The position numbers and the translations under genes are program-made. From Camarhynchus parvulus (lineage: Eukaryota > Chordata > Aves > Passeriformes > Thraupidae), in the NCBI RefSeq assembly GCF_901933205.1, contig NC_044571.1:71549689-71613688 (forward strand): a DNA stretch of 64,000 nt, read 5' to 3'. A model generated the notes under the pieces. That model worked only from the letters and a program-made list of their open reading frames with translations, was not told the DNA's origin and searched no databases. The number at the start of each line of letters is the position of its first letter. Position 1 is the first letter of the stretch. This document shows, piece after piece, positions 47,255 to 58,120 of this stretch.

Positions 47255-50200
47255 GCATTATTTTGCAACCCTGTGACCTAGTCTAGCATCAAATAATAAG
47301 AAGTTCAGCCTCTGAGTTTTATCCAGGCCTGTAGAACACACAAACCATTACTGTTTCATAAACAGGAATAAGACATTTACACTTCCATGCTATATATCTC
47401 ACAGCCACTTACATTTTGTCTCTTTCTAAAACATGACATCTAATATGTGACGTCAAGAATAATCAGATTCATGTATCCTTTCAACATCTCATGATTTTCA
47501 GAAAGATTTAAAGGGGGAATTTGAAGATTTGTTTATGACCACACTCTTCCCAAGCTCTAACCACAGAACCATTCTTTGGCCAAAGCACTGGGACAGAATC
47601 ACTTACTTCCTAGATGTTTTTCTTGCTAATGCAAGATGAGGTATAAAACCAAGCACAAAGCCTTCTTTCTGGGTATATAGCAGAGCTCTTTTGAATACCC
47701 CAGTGGGATGGAAAATTCCCAGAAAACAATGTATTTGCAGTGGTAGCTTCAATATTCTGCCTGAGGGTGCCCATGTGCCATCATGCCTCCCCGGAATGGC
47801 TGACCCATAAAAAGTCTGCCAACCAGTTACAACTGGTGGACAATGGACCTATTGCTTGACTTCAACAGTAACAAACTGCAAGGAATTTATTCTGGATTTT
47901 TGTGGGTTTTTTTAGAAAATCAAGCATATGTGATTGCAGTGTCAGTCCCCCCTGATAACCCCTGAAGCCACTGACAAACCTCAGCCAAACCTGGAAGAGT
48001 TTCAAAAACAAATGAACTTCCCATAAGTCTGTGGGGGAGTGGTGGTGAGATAGAGGAAGGAGATCCCCAAGTTTGTCCCTCTGTAAGGGGAAGGGCAGAA
48101 CAGCACTGCAGGGAAGCAGAAGAATTTGGTACCATTTGCTGGGGAGCAGCAACCTCTAGATGGTTATTCTGGCTTTCAAATGCCAACACCATCTTTCGGA
48201 AGCAAAATTCAGGCTTGATTTGAAAAGACGCACAAAACCAGTCAGCCACCAGCAGGGTCTGCTTAGCTGGAAATCCCTGGGGAAAGCTACACCCCAGGCA
48301 CGGCAAGAACCAGCACCTCCAGTGCAAACCATTCCTCCTCCTTGTCAGCAGTGGAGGAAGAGCAGGCAGTGGCCTCCCTATGTTAGCATTGTCCTTTGGT
48401 ACAGCCACCCAAGTGGATCACAGCAGGGTAAACACCCACCAGATAATATAAATATTGCTTTGCTTTTCTTTGAAAGAAACAAAATTCATATCCTGATGAT
48501 GTGTCCCCTTAAGGCATAACTCTTACTACACTATGAAGATTGTAGTTTCTTCCAAAACTGACTTCAAATGCTACAACATACACCTGTGGCATCATTTCAA
48601 TAATGGCAGTCATGGAAAACTTCTCTAACAAAAAATTGAGGTCTAAATTCCAGAATATGTAAATAAATAAGGCAAATTTTCTGTACTTTGGTTTTTAATG
48701 AACTGTCTCTCATCTTCCCTCTTTTGTGAAAGGCTGTGAGGCAGCTGAAATAGAAAAGTTTAGCATCAGTTTTCAGAGAATGGGGTACAAGATTTTTGCT
48801 CAAGATAACCCTGTTTTACACTATCAGCTGTGAATGAGCAGATTCCAAGGAATATCTGAAAGAAGGACCCTTAATTCCTTCTCCAGTTTAACATGAGCAG
48901 CTCTTAGATGTTTATGGATGTGCCTAAATTAAGCACTGTTCTCCAGAACTGCAAAAAAAGGGAAGAGTTCTGTGTCAGCAGGATTCCCATATGATCACAA
49001 TCTCCATGGAAGGAGGGGGAAAAGTTTTATTATTTTGTGCAAATATCTTTCTGTGGAAACTAAATATAAATAGTTTAGCAGACTGAAACTGCTGTGGAGG
49101 CTTCCAGTTCAGAGCAAACTCCTGAAATTTATTACAAATACCAAAGGCCAAAGGGGAATGAACTGTACTTCAGAGGTGGAATGAAAGAATGCCCCCAAAA
49201 AAAGCCACAATCAATGTGTCATCTAGGCAAATTAATATCCCTATTCCCAGACAGAAAGGAAGGGAGAAGGGGTACTATTTTGAGTTATAGGGATACTTCA
49301 GAATTCAGGGTTTAATTGCACTTTAGCCATAGAAGCTTGTTTTAGATATTGCTTCTTTCAAATATTTCAGACCTTCCTTCCTTGAAAGTTCACATCTTCA
49401 TAATGCCATCTAGTAATGCTTCATAAAGTACATGAGAACCAACTGAGGTAGAAGTCCAGACTGCAAACACAGAGATTAACATCATTAACACACACCAAAA
49501 AAAACCCTAAAAAAAATAAAACACCAAGCATGTTCCGCTCCCAAATAAAACAACACTGATCCTTCTTTCTTACTTCCTGATTTGCTAATCAGCAATAACT
49601 GGGGGAAAAGAACCAACAGGGTTTACACCTGCACATTGGATGCTGCCCTCTGGGCAAAGGCCTGGCACCTTCCCTCAGGTGCCACTTTCCTGGACCCATG
49701 TCAGACACTTGAAGTAAACAAGGAAAGCCCTGGGGAGAGGCAGCACAGGGCAAGGCCAGGGCTGGTGCTGACATGCTGGCTCTGCACCTGCCTCACAGCC
49801 CGGCACCTCTCCCGCTCCCTGCCCTTTGCACACCCAGGTGTGACAGGCTGGGTGCTTTTCTGAGCAGCTTGTATGGTTAGCTACAGAGGCAGGGGGGTTT
49901 TCCTGCCCTGTGTTTGCACAGCACCTAGGAGGCTAGGTCTGTGTTTCTGCAGGGTTGCTGGAATAAAAAGTTGAAAATAGCAAGTAGCAACAGAGCAGAT
50001 GACAATCGTCCAGCCCATTTACCCTCCAGGTCTGGCCATGTTGAAAGTTCACTGTGTTACCAAGAAGTTCCTCAAGTGTCACAGGTCCTTGCTCTGATAA
50101 ATTAGTGTCTAATCCTAAAGGTGGCTCATTGGTTTTCAGTTTTAGGCCCTTAATCTCCTTCCCTAGCTCAGGAATCTTCTCACCCTGCACCCAGAGAGAT

Positions 50201-53200
50201 CATCAGTCATTCCTTTGCCCAGAGTTACCAAACATCCAATTTTTTAGTAAAGATGTCAAAGTGTCTGTCTAAACATCTTCTGGTTTTGGCCTGAAACTGA
50301 TACGGGTTGAAAGTCTTCAGCTCTTCCCTAAATCTTGACAGCTGGCTAACAACAAATAAAAAACAGCCCAGTGATTTACTATGTGGATCCCACATTGTTG
50401 TGCTCTGTGTTTCTTTAAGAAAGGTGCGAGTATATGTGTAAGAGTCTTGAAATACAGTGGTTGCCATGGCAATTATCTGTGTTTAGAGAGTGGAGGGGAG
50501 TAAAGTTCCATGTAAGTGGTCAGAGTAGAGTGCAAGTTAAACATGCCTCTTTGCAGGTCTAAATTATGTACTTTTCTCTCCCCACCCCATCCCCCCTCCA
50601 AATATTTGTGAAAATATGCATAGATTGTCTGATGAGCTCCAAACTATTCTTGCAACAATGCCAGACTTTTTTCTCCCCCTCAATATTCCCACTTGCCTGT
50701 AAATCCTGTGAGAATAGAGCATAAGGCTGCAGAATTGCCCATCCACACTCCCATCCAGGAGTTTCCTTATCTGGTTCATTTCTCGTTAATGGGACTGAGT
50801 GCATTACTCTCACAAAACTAACAGATCAAAAATATAGGTACACCTAAATGGCTGTAAATTTAATTGGAAGGGAGTGTTATATAAGTATAAATCATCAGGA
50901 CAAATGTCCCTTAGCATTTATACTGTGCTTTACATTTTCTAATTACTCCACGGATTTGTTGCTTTAGAACAAATATGCATTGTGCCTGGAGCTGGAACAT
51001 CTATTCTCCATAAATCTTTCTCCTCATGTTCTCTCTCATTTTCATTTATCAGCCTAGATTTTTCCCCATTTCCTCACATACATGATAAGGATATGATTCC
51101 CAGCATCCACGTGCATGAGCACAGCTTGTGTAGTTATTTGCCAGGAGTTCCATGCTCAAGGTTGGCTCTAAGGCCCTTTGCAGGGCTCTTTAGCTTTCAC
51201 ATAGGAATATTCTAATGCACTAAGGACAGTGATGACAACAGAAACTGTACAGATGATAGTTGCCTGCTGCTCTGACTTCACAGGGATAGTGTTCACCTCA
51301 GACTCCACAAAATGAATGTGATTTCCAAAGTATTCACAGGTGAGACTCCATTCTGGCCACCTCCTGAATGCCACTTCTCCCAGAAATGTCTGTGAGGGTA
51401 GCAAAACCAGAACACATATCTTGCAGTAGGCCTGTAAGGAGCGATGCCTACACTGGGAATGAGCCACTGCTTAATGCTGATTTAGAATTCACATACAGCA
51501 CTGATGTGCTCCGCTTGAATATAGAGTGAATTCTGCAAAGGAATTGACACCATGACAGTTTGACACAGCTGCTCTTTAAAGCATGTTGCTAGGGGCTTCT
51601 TTAAATACTAATGGGTAGATTGCAAGATGGAAATACATGATTAGGTACTTTTGAAACACTGGATCCTGAGGCTCTGCTGGTTTCCAAGCAGCTGTTAGTA
51701 AAGGAGCCATGGGTTCCAGCACCTCTAAGCTGAGGAAAGGAAGCTCTATTTACTTTTAGATCCAGAAGGGCCATGATGGATAACACTGAAGGCACTTCAT
51801 CCTTCACTTTCCATCCTTTACCAGTGTTTTGAAAGCTTCCTCTGCAAAAGAAGGTGGGCAATTTTATGTTTTTTTAAGAGGTGTTGGGACTAAGCTTTAC
51901 AAAAGAATCAGAAATTATTTGGTCCTTGTCTCACTGTGTTTAACCCAGTTTTACATGAAGCAATTAGTGACATCAATAAACAATTCAGTTGATGAAGAAA
52001 TAAAAACCAAAGATTACCAAAATATGATCACAGTTATAAGATGTGTGACCAGCATGATGCCTCCACAGTGAGAGGTTTTATAACCCCCTCTGGTAGGCAA
52101 CATGGGAAGGGAGGCTTTTTGGGAGGGATCTAGGCAAGGCAAGGGTGGTGAACAGCTGGAGAATAGATGTGGGAAAGGTCTTTCATGATTATGGGTGTAC
52201 TACTATTAGAGAAGTAAATATGCTCTACTGGTAGATGGTGTCCTTTGCCATCATGTTAGGGCTTATATCTCCAGAGCCTGAAGAATGGCAGATCACAAGC
52301 ACCACACCAACCACCCATTCACAAAGAAGGCGCTGCACCAGTAAGAACTTCTCTCTGAGCTGAACTGATCACCAATACACCTTACCAATTAAAAGGCTCT
52401 CCCAAAACCACCACCTCGTGGCAATTCCATTTTACAACTAGGAAATGCACTCTCTTCCCTACTGCCTGATTTACTGCCCATGTATTGCTCTTCTGATTAC
52501 TCTCTTTATATATCTAGCTGATTCAGTGAGCATGGGAGCATGATGCAGACTCACTGGACAGTGTGATGAAGCTGGGTGGCATTGCTTAGATTATCTCAGA
52601 GTGTGTTAGCTCTCCTCAGGGTCGATAAAGACCCTGTCCCATAGGTCCTGCTGCCTAATGCTTCTATAATTACAGTAACCTTTGGGAAGGCGTAGCAATA
52701 AATAACATTTTCCATGAGGCTAGTACTGTTTCAAAAAACAGTGACTTGCATATGCAGGGTATGACTGCTTTCTCCATCAGCTGAAGCCACATCATCTCCT
52801 CCACCTTGTCCCTGTAGCAAGAGGCAGCCATAAGCTAGTCTGTGGTTTAACCCCCTTTCTGAGGACACAGGTTAAATCTGTATTGTTCTGCTCATGTGGA
52901 TGCACGGGGTCTGAAAATACTCAAAGACAAAAGTGCAAGAGCACAAGATGAGTAGAAAAAGACAGTGGCAGATATTAAAATTGGAAAACTATCCTGGTTA
53001 CCAGGCAGCCTGCCCAGCGCCTGGGGGTACCTCAGGCTTATCAGGTAGGTTTGAATGAGGCAGATTAGAAATGCAGAAGGTATCTGGGAGAGGAGAAAGT
53101 CATCTCACCTCAAAAGTATTCTGCACATTGATGCAATTCAGTGAAAACATGCTTGGCTAACTGTCCTCTTTGACTCAGTGACCATGTTAGCACCAGGACA

Positions 53201-54956
53201 TGTGTGGTCTGGCCTCCTCCACCCTGCCACACTTGCCAGGACTGTGGGTCAGTTTTAACTTTAGTTTACCTTTGCACTGTCACAGTACACCCAGGCCAGG
53301 GATCAGCCCCCCTGTTGGTTCCATACTGGCATTTAAAGCCCTCCTGGATAGACCCAGCAGGGTCCTTGCTCACAGGGGAGCATTAGGAGCATGATTTACA
53401 GGCATTTCAGCCCTCCCTACCACACCAGACAAGAAACTATGCACAGCCCAAGTTTTGGGCCATTTACTGCTCTTTCATAGACCTCAGTGCGGTTTTAGCT
53501 TTATAGAAAGTATTAGCTATTACAAAATAACCTGTAGATAAGATCATGACATAAGGAATCTCGTATTATTTCAGTAACTATCAGTTTTGTGAAGTCATGA
53601 GCATTTTGGCCCAATCTTGAAAAATACCTACAACGTGTTCTGCAAACATTTGCAGCTTTGCACAATAGCTTCTCCTTTTTTTTCCCAGGACTCTTTGCAT
53701 GCTTCCAAAGTGGTTTGCTGGATTGGGCCCCTGACACTTGGGTACTCTGTAGCTCATTCACACACTATAATGAGGTAGTTTGTACTAGATTTTCAATTTA
53801 GTTGTAGAGCTTGGTCCATTTCAGCAAAGTTCCTTCATGAAGTAGGAGATATAAAGCTGGAAGCATTACAATACCATAACCATAAAACACAGACTTCCTG
53901 CATGTCAGTCTACTCTAAAAAAGAAATAGTGTCTCTCATTTGTAAATTTCAAAATAAATTAAGCGCATGGAGGAAGGTATTGAAGAGAAAACACCTTAAA
54001 AACAAGTGAGGAAACTCAGTCTTTTTCATTCTGTGAAGTGTGACAGCATATGGTAGATAGTGGGTGGCTGTTCTAAACATAACATGTATGTGTCCAACCT
54101 AAAATGTTTTATTGGTTCCTACTTATGAAAGCAGCAGCTAAAAATGACTGATGACTGTTCTTTCTATATCAGCAGCATGTAAAGGCCCAAGGAAAAGAAA
54201 AATCAGTCTTTAAACTTGTAAACATCTTTAAACAGGCATAAAACTCTGCTTAACGTACCATTTTTCCCATGGTACCCCAAGTTTAATGTTTCCTCTTTGT
54301 GGAACCATAAGACTACAATATTTTTAAATAACACTATCATTTTCAGATAATACTAAAATATGTCCAGAAAAAAGGGGAATAATCTTCCCTTTTCCCAGAA
54401 TTACTGTAGTTCTCATCTCAATATCCTTTGAGAGTACAGATATCTAGGACTGCATACTCATGTTAGTTTAATACAAGAGAAAATACAAGCCACAATTACA
54501 AGCCTCCCAGATCTATAGGAGAAAACAGTTTTATCCCCATCTTCATTTCAACTCAGTACATTATAAATGTGAAAGTTGAGCCAGGAGAAAAATTTCCCCA
54601 TTGTCCCCTTTCTTTTTCCCCTCTGACAGTCATTATCACAGAAGGAACAGAGGCTGAAACTGGGAAATATTACAGTGTGCTCCAAGTCCATTTTGTTACT
54701 AACCTGTCCTCCTGCAGCAGCGACTCCTGTGTCTGAGGCCAGCTGCCAAGCATGTTCCCTCTTCCTCCCACACAAGTTTCATCCTTGTGGTCAGCTGTTT
54801 CTTGGAAGCTGGGGAGCATAATTGATATTGCAACTATCACACCGTGCACAGAATGAGCTTACACAACTTTGTGAACATGCTTTTCTTGCCCTCTCCACCC
54901 ACCTTTCTCTAAAGCTATGTGTTTGTTGGTAAAAACAGGATTCAGGTGTCAGTTAT
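47255..54956. other. Non-coding DNA, nothing firmly recognised
   Basis: The longest frame of the window (162 residues, minus, 47920-48408) lies here in a moderately GC-rich patch. It has no signal peptide, domain or splice context and is about what chance gives in 64 kb. A T-rich-to-homeobox-like patch at 50880-50980 (ttctaattactcc, acaaatatgcattgtg) could be regulatory. No transposable element recognised. Confidence 0.5.
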
Positions 54957-55205
54957 ATGGGTGGAGCTCAGGTGCTCCTGCAGATGTGTGTCCTAATCCT
55001 CCTCCAGGGATCAGACTGCACCCAGGTGACCATCCCTTTGAGTGACCTCAGTCCAGTGGCACAGGGGGCCCTATCCTTGGCCCTGCACCAACAGCAACAC
55101 TGGCATTACTGCCTGCAAGCAACCTCTCGGTTCGAAGAGTGTCAGCAGTTAATGAGCTGGCTGGAAAAGCAGGGAAGATGCACATGCTGCACATGTGCTT
55201 CCTAA
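54957..55205 (+). other. Small ORF with signal-peptide-like start, 82 residues, doubtful
   Basis: The frame starts MGGAQVLLQMCVLILLQG, a hydrophobic stretch of about 12 residues that could serve as a signal peptide, then SDC. The remaining 60 or so residues contain six more Cys, four of them in the last 12 residues (RCTCCTCAS end), in a Gln- and Leu-rich sequence. I recognise no family. The stop is followed by ordinary non-coding sequence without an evident polyadenylation signal close by, and no promoter is apparent. The size and a chance hydrophobic start make it weak as a gene. Confidence 0.12.
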
Positions 55206-55442
55206 ACCTGTCTCAGCCCTGAATTTCACCTCCCATGCAGCTGAGTCCCCCTGGTTACTTGGGGTTCAGAGAGCCAAGCCTGCCCCAGCAAGTGTGGAAT
55301 AGCTCCCCAAAGTGCTGGCTGGGAAACAGATGAAGAACATTTTGTGACTTTGTCCCAAAACAGCACAGCAAATTTGGGATGAGCATGAGTTTTGGAACAG
55401 ATTCATAACTGTCTGTTTGGGGTTTGTGGTGGCTGGATTTGT
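55206..55442. other. Short spacer, nothing recognised
   Basis: Lies between the doubtful small ORF and the G-rich tract; the last 30 bases are already T- and G-rich. Confidence 0.5.
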
Positions 55443-55478
55443 GGGTTGTTTTTTTGGGTGGCTGAGCGGGTTTGGGGG
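55443..55478 (+). other. G-rich tract able to form a G-quadruplex
   Basis: Four G-runs on the plus strand at 55443-55445, 55456-55458, 55468-55470 and 55474-55478, with loops of 10, 9 and 3 bases. A further GGGG lies upstream at 55419-55422. The whole of 55416-55490 is almost pure T and G. Loops are long, so stability would be modest. Confidence 0.45.
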
Positions 55479-57397
55479 TTTTGGTTGTTTTTTATCAATA
55501 TGACACAACTCCAAGCCTTTCCAATGAAAGGACTGCACAGTCGTTCATCAGACAGTGCGTGACCCTCAGTAGGACTGGTCTGCGCCAAAGGATTCTACAG
55601 AAAAAAATACTGCTTTGTGTTTGCAGTCTTAGCCCTGAGAAAGGAGAAAACTCACCCAGCCTGCTGTAGTAATGACTTTCATCAGAATTAGACCATGAGA
55701 AAATAATTTATGTCTTTCCTAACATGATTCGTCCAAGTTTGGAAGAGGAAACACTGCTGACACATAATGCTTTTTATTGGTTATTCTTCTGAGAACCTCA
55801 AATCTTCTTATTCATAACCTAACATCTCCAGCCCCACATGTGGAATTTTTATTAGAACTTTTCTTCCTTGAATTAAACATTGATCTGACAAAACCTTCAG
55901 ATAGCTTGATTTTTATGAATTCTGTGCACTCTAATTTCATTATCTATGATGAATATAACCTCAAATGCTTGTGCATGCTGCTTTAAATGCCTGCATGATT
56001 CTTGCCCCAAAATGATGGTAATCTGTGTAATACAAAATCTCTGAGTGAAGGTATGCTGATTATTGTGAAGGAAATGTAAAAGAAAAGCAGCCACAACAAA
56101 GACAACTGTGGAAATTTTGTTGCAATAATGTGATGTGATCTCTGGTAATACACACATGTTCCTTATGTACTTGAGGTTAGTTTTATATAGCACCTTTCAA
56201 TTATTTTACTGATGACAAATATGTTTACACAGCTCTACAGAGCTACTTGGGAAACTTTACATAGCATTGCAGTACACTGGGGAGATAAATCCTGGTTATA
56301 CAGGGCCAGCATTATCCCTGCTCATTGCAGCAACTGGGAATTGAAATCACTTAAAATGTAGAAGGAAGCATCAGGTCACAGAATGCCTCAAAATACTGAG
56401 GAGAAAAGAAAGGTTTTCAAAGTGTATTCATCTTCTTGGAAACTATTCCCAAGTTACAAAATAATCAGTGATAGTGAAAAAAAAATCTTCTTCCTAAATT
56501 CTCTATACTTAGGCCCTTGGTAGGTCAATTATGAAAACAAACAGAATTCATCCCACTTTATTATAACTCAGAGTGGTTAAGGACAAAATTTCCAAGAGTG
56601 TTTCAAAGATGGTTTTTGAGAGCATCTGTATTCCTGGCAGAGTTTGCTCTGCTGCTTTTCTTTGGTGGGATTGAAGGATTTCTCTTATATTAAAAGTTTT
56701 ATATTTTGATGGATACTGGAATTAAAGTCATATACTTTATTGAATCACTGGAATATAGTAAATGTAATTAAATATGGTTTAAATTAAATGGTTTGGAAGA
56801 AAAATCTGTGTAATCATTGTCAAACTATTTCTTCAAAAGTTGCTGTTTTAATATACAGTTCTTTGCATGTCTTATACGAATTGTCCAGTTTTGCTGTGTT
56901 AAAAGACCAAAAGAACCATAGAAAGTGTTCATCTGGAAAGTATTCTCTTTCCTTGCTTTTTAAGAATTTTTCTCTCACTAGTTCAAATACTAATTGAAAC
57001 TGCATAAAAGGGAGAGAAAATCCCTGAACATCTGCAAACAGGGAAGAACTTCCCAGATTACATTTATTGGATGTCCTTAACACAGCACAATTACATCTTT
57101 TCAATGGAAAAGGAAAATCAGCTTAAATTGCCCAACTGGGTGAATGGAGTCAGCTTCTCTTGAACCAGGAAAAGTGGATGAGGCCTGACATAGATGTTTG
57201 TTTCATTCTAACAGATTTCTCCAGGATCTAACCATTATTTATTTAAAGTGGGAGTACTGACACAGTTACAATGAGAGAAAAATCATTTCACAGTTTTATT
57301 GAATGGACTCCATCAATAACACTGAGAGAAACAAATTAATACTACAGGCATTTAAAAACTAGTGATAACAACTCATGAACCAAATCACAAATTTAAA
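55479..57397. other. Non-coding DNA, nothing recognised
   Basis: AT-rich; frames under 100 residues, no recognised repeats. Confidence 0.5.
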
Positions 57398-57419
57398 GAT
57401 TATTTAATGATTATTTAAT
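57398..57419. repeat. 11-bp tandem duplication (gattatttaat, two copies)
   Basis: Two exact adjacent copies, 57398-57408 and 57409-57419. Small slippage product. Confidence 0.9.
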
Positions 57420-57486
57420 GATAAACTGTACAAATAAAATGTGTGGTATTTCTTCTGCCTGGTTTCTGCTGAGGCACCCACTGTAG

Positions 57487-57610
57487 CGTCATACAGGAGA
57501 TGCTATGTGGATAGGGATGAGATAGGCAGAAAACAGGCTCATAGAGGTGCAGTGGGTTATGCAGGTCAAGGAAGCTGCAGACCCAAGGAAGACGAGGAGT
57601 GGAGATTTTC
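57487..57610 (+). repeat. Possible MIR-like SINE relic
   Basis: 'ggcagaaaacaggctcatag', 'aggtgcagtgggttatgcag' and 'gtcaaggaagctgcagaccc' resemble the MIR core (gaaactgaggctcagagagg ... ttgcccaaggtca ...). Weaker than the copy at 43400. The overlapping open frame at 57441-57701 is then incidental. Confidence 0.3.
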
Positions 57611-57983
57611 AAGGCCTGGTTTTGGAAACATCTCTGTGCAGCAGTGCCGAGGATGCCTTCAGCACAGAAAGGAAGAGCACATAAATGAGATTCACTGCTG
57701 ACACTGGGCTGGGAGACCTCTCACATATGTGGAAGACACTTTCTCCTTCGATGGGCAGGGACCACTAAGAAGGTCTTGTCTCCAGCAGTGAGAAGCATGG
57801 ACACCAGCATTGATAGTGGGTATTGTGGCAGGGCCAGTGCCTCAGCACTTCCTGTGCATGGCTAACTGCTGACCCAGGGGTGTGCTACCTCCTGCTTGAG
57901 CTTCTTTTGCTCTTTCTTTCTCCTGCTTGTGCTCTTCTTGTGAGAGGCTTTGTCTATCACAGCATAAATTCTCCCTCTCTGCA
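57611..57983. other. Non-coding DNA, nothing recognised
   Basis: GC-moderate sequence. On the minus strand 57862-58056 is open and Lys- and Arg-rich near its end, with no known motif. The right edge (ctccctctctgcag) forms the acceptor of the exon-like segment below. Confidence 0.4.
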
Positions 57984-58073
57984 GCCAGTTTGGTGAAAGC
58001 GCTGTCAGACAGAACTGACGGGCACTTAGAGGAGTGTTTGTGTCAGTACTTACCAAGCCCTCTCCTTTATCAG
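57984..58073 (+). other. Exon-like segment with acceptor and donor, doubtful
   Basis: A good pyrimidine-rich acceptor (attctccctctctgcag, ending 57984) precedes a segment open in one plus frame (SLVKALSDRTDGHL ... LPSPLLYQ) that ends in CAG before gtactc at about 58074. The opposite strand is also open and has its own consensus donor (CTTG then gtaagt, last exon base at 58054). Signals on both strands and an ancient repeat directly to the right weaken the case. Protein not recognised. Confidence 0.15.
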
Positions 58074-58120
58074 GTACTCAGAGTTAAGCACATGCTTAAA
58101 TATTTTACTGGATCCAGGCC
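58074..58120. repeat. Ancient amniote repeat end (ttaagcacatgcttaa)
   Basis: A nearly palindromic 16-mer at 58084-58099 is followed by 'tattttactggatccaggcc'. The pair 'ttaagcacatgcttaa' plus 'ctggatc(c/a)ggcc' recurs in reptile and bird DNA as part of an old interspersed element, by my recollection. Family name not certain. Confidence 0.45.

Noticed and set aside
47920..48408. 162-residue minus-strand frame, the longest in the window
   Set aside because: No domain, signal or splice context; rich in Ser, Pro, Leu and Cys as expected from local composition; one or two frames of this length are expected by chance in 64 kb over six frames.
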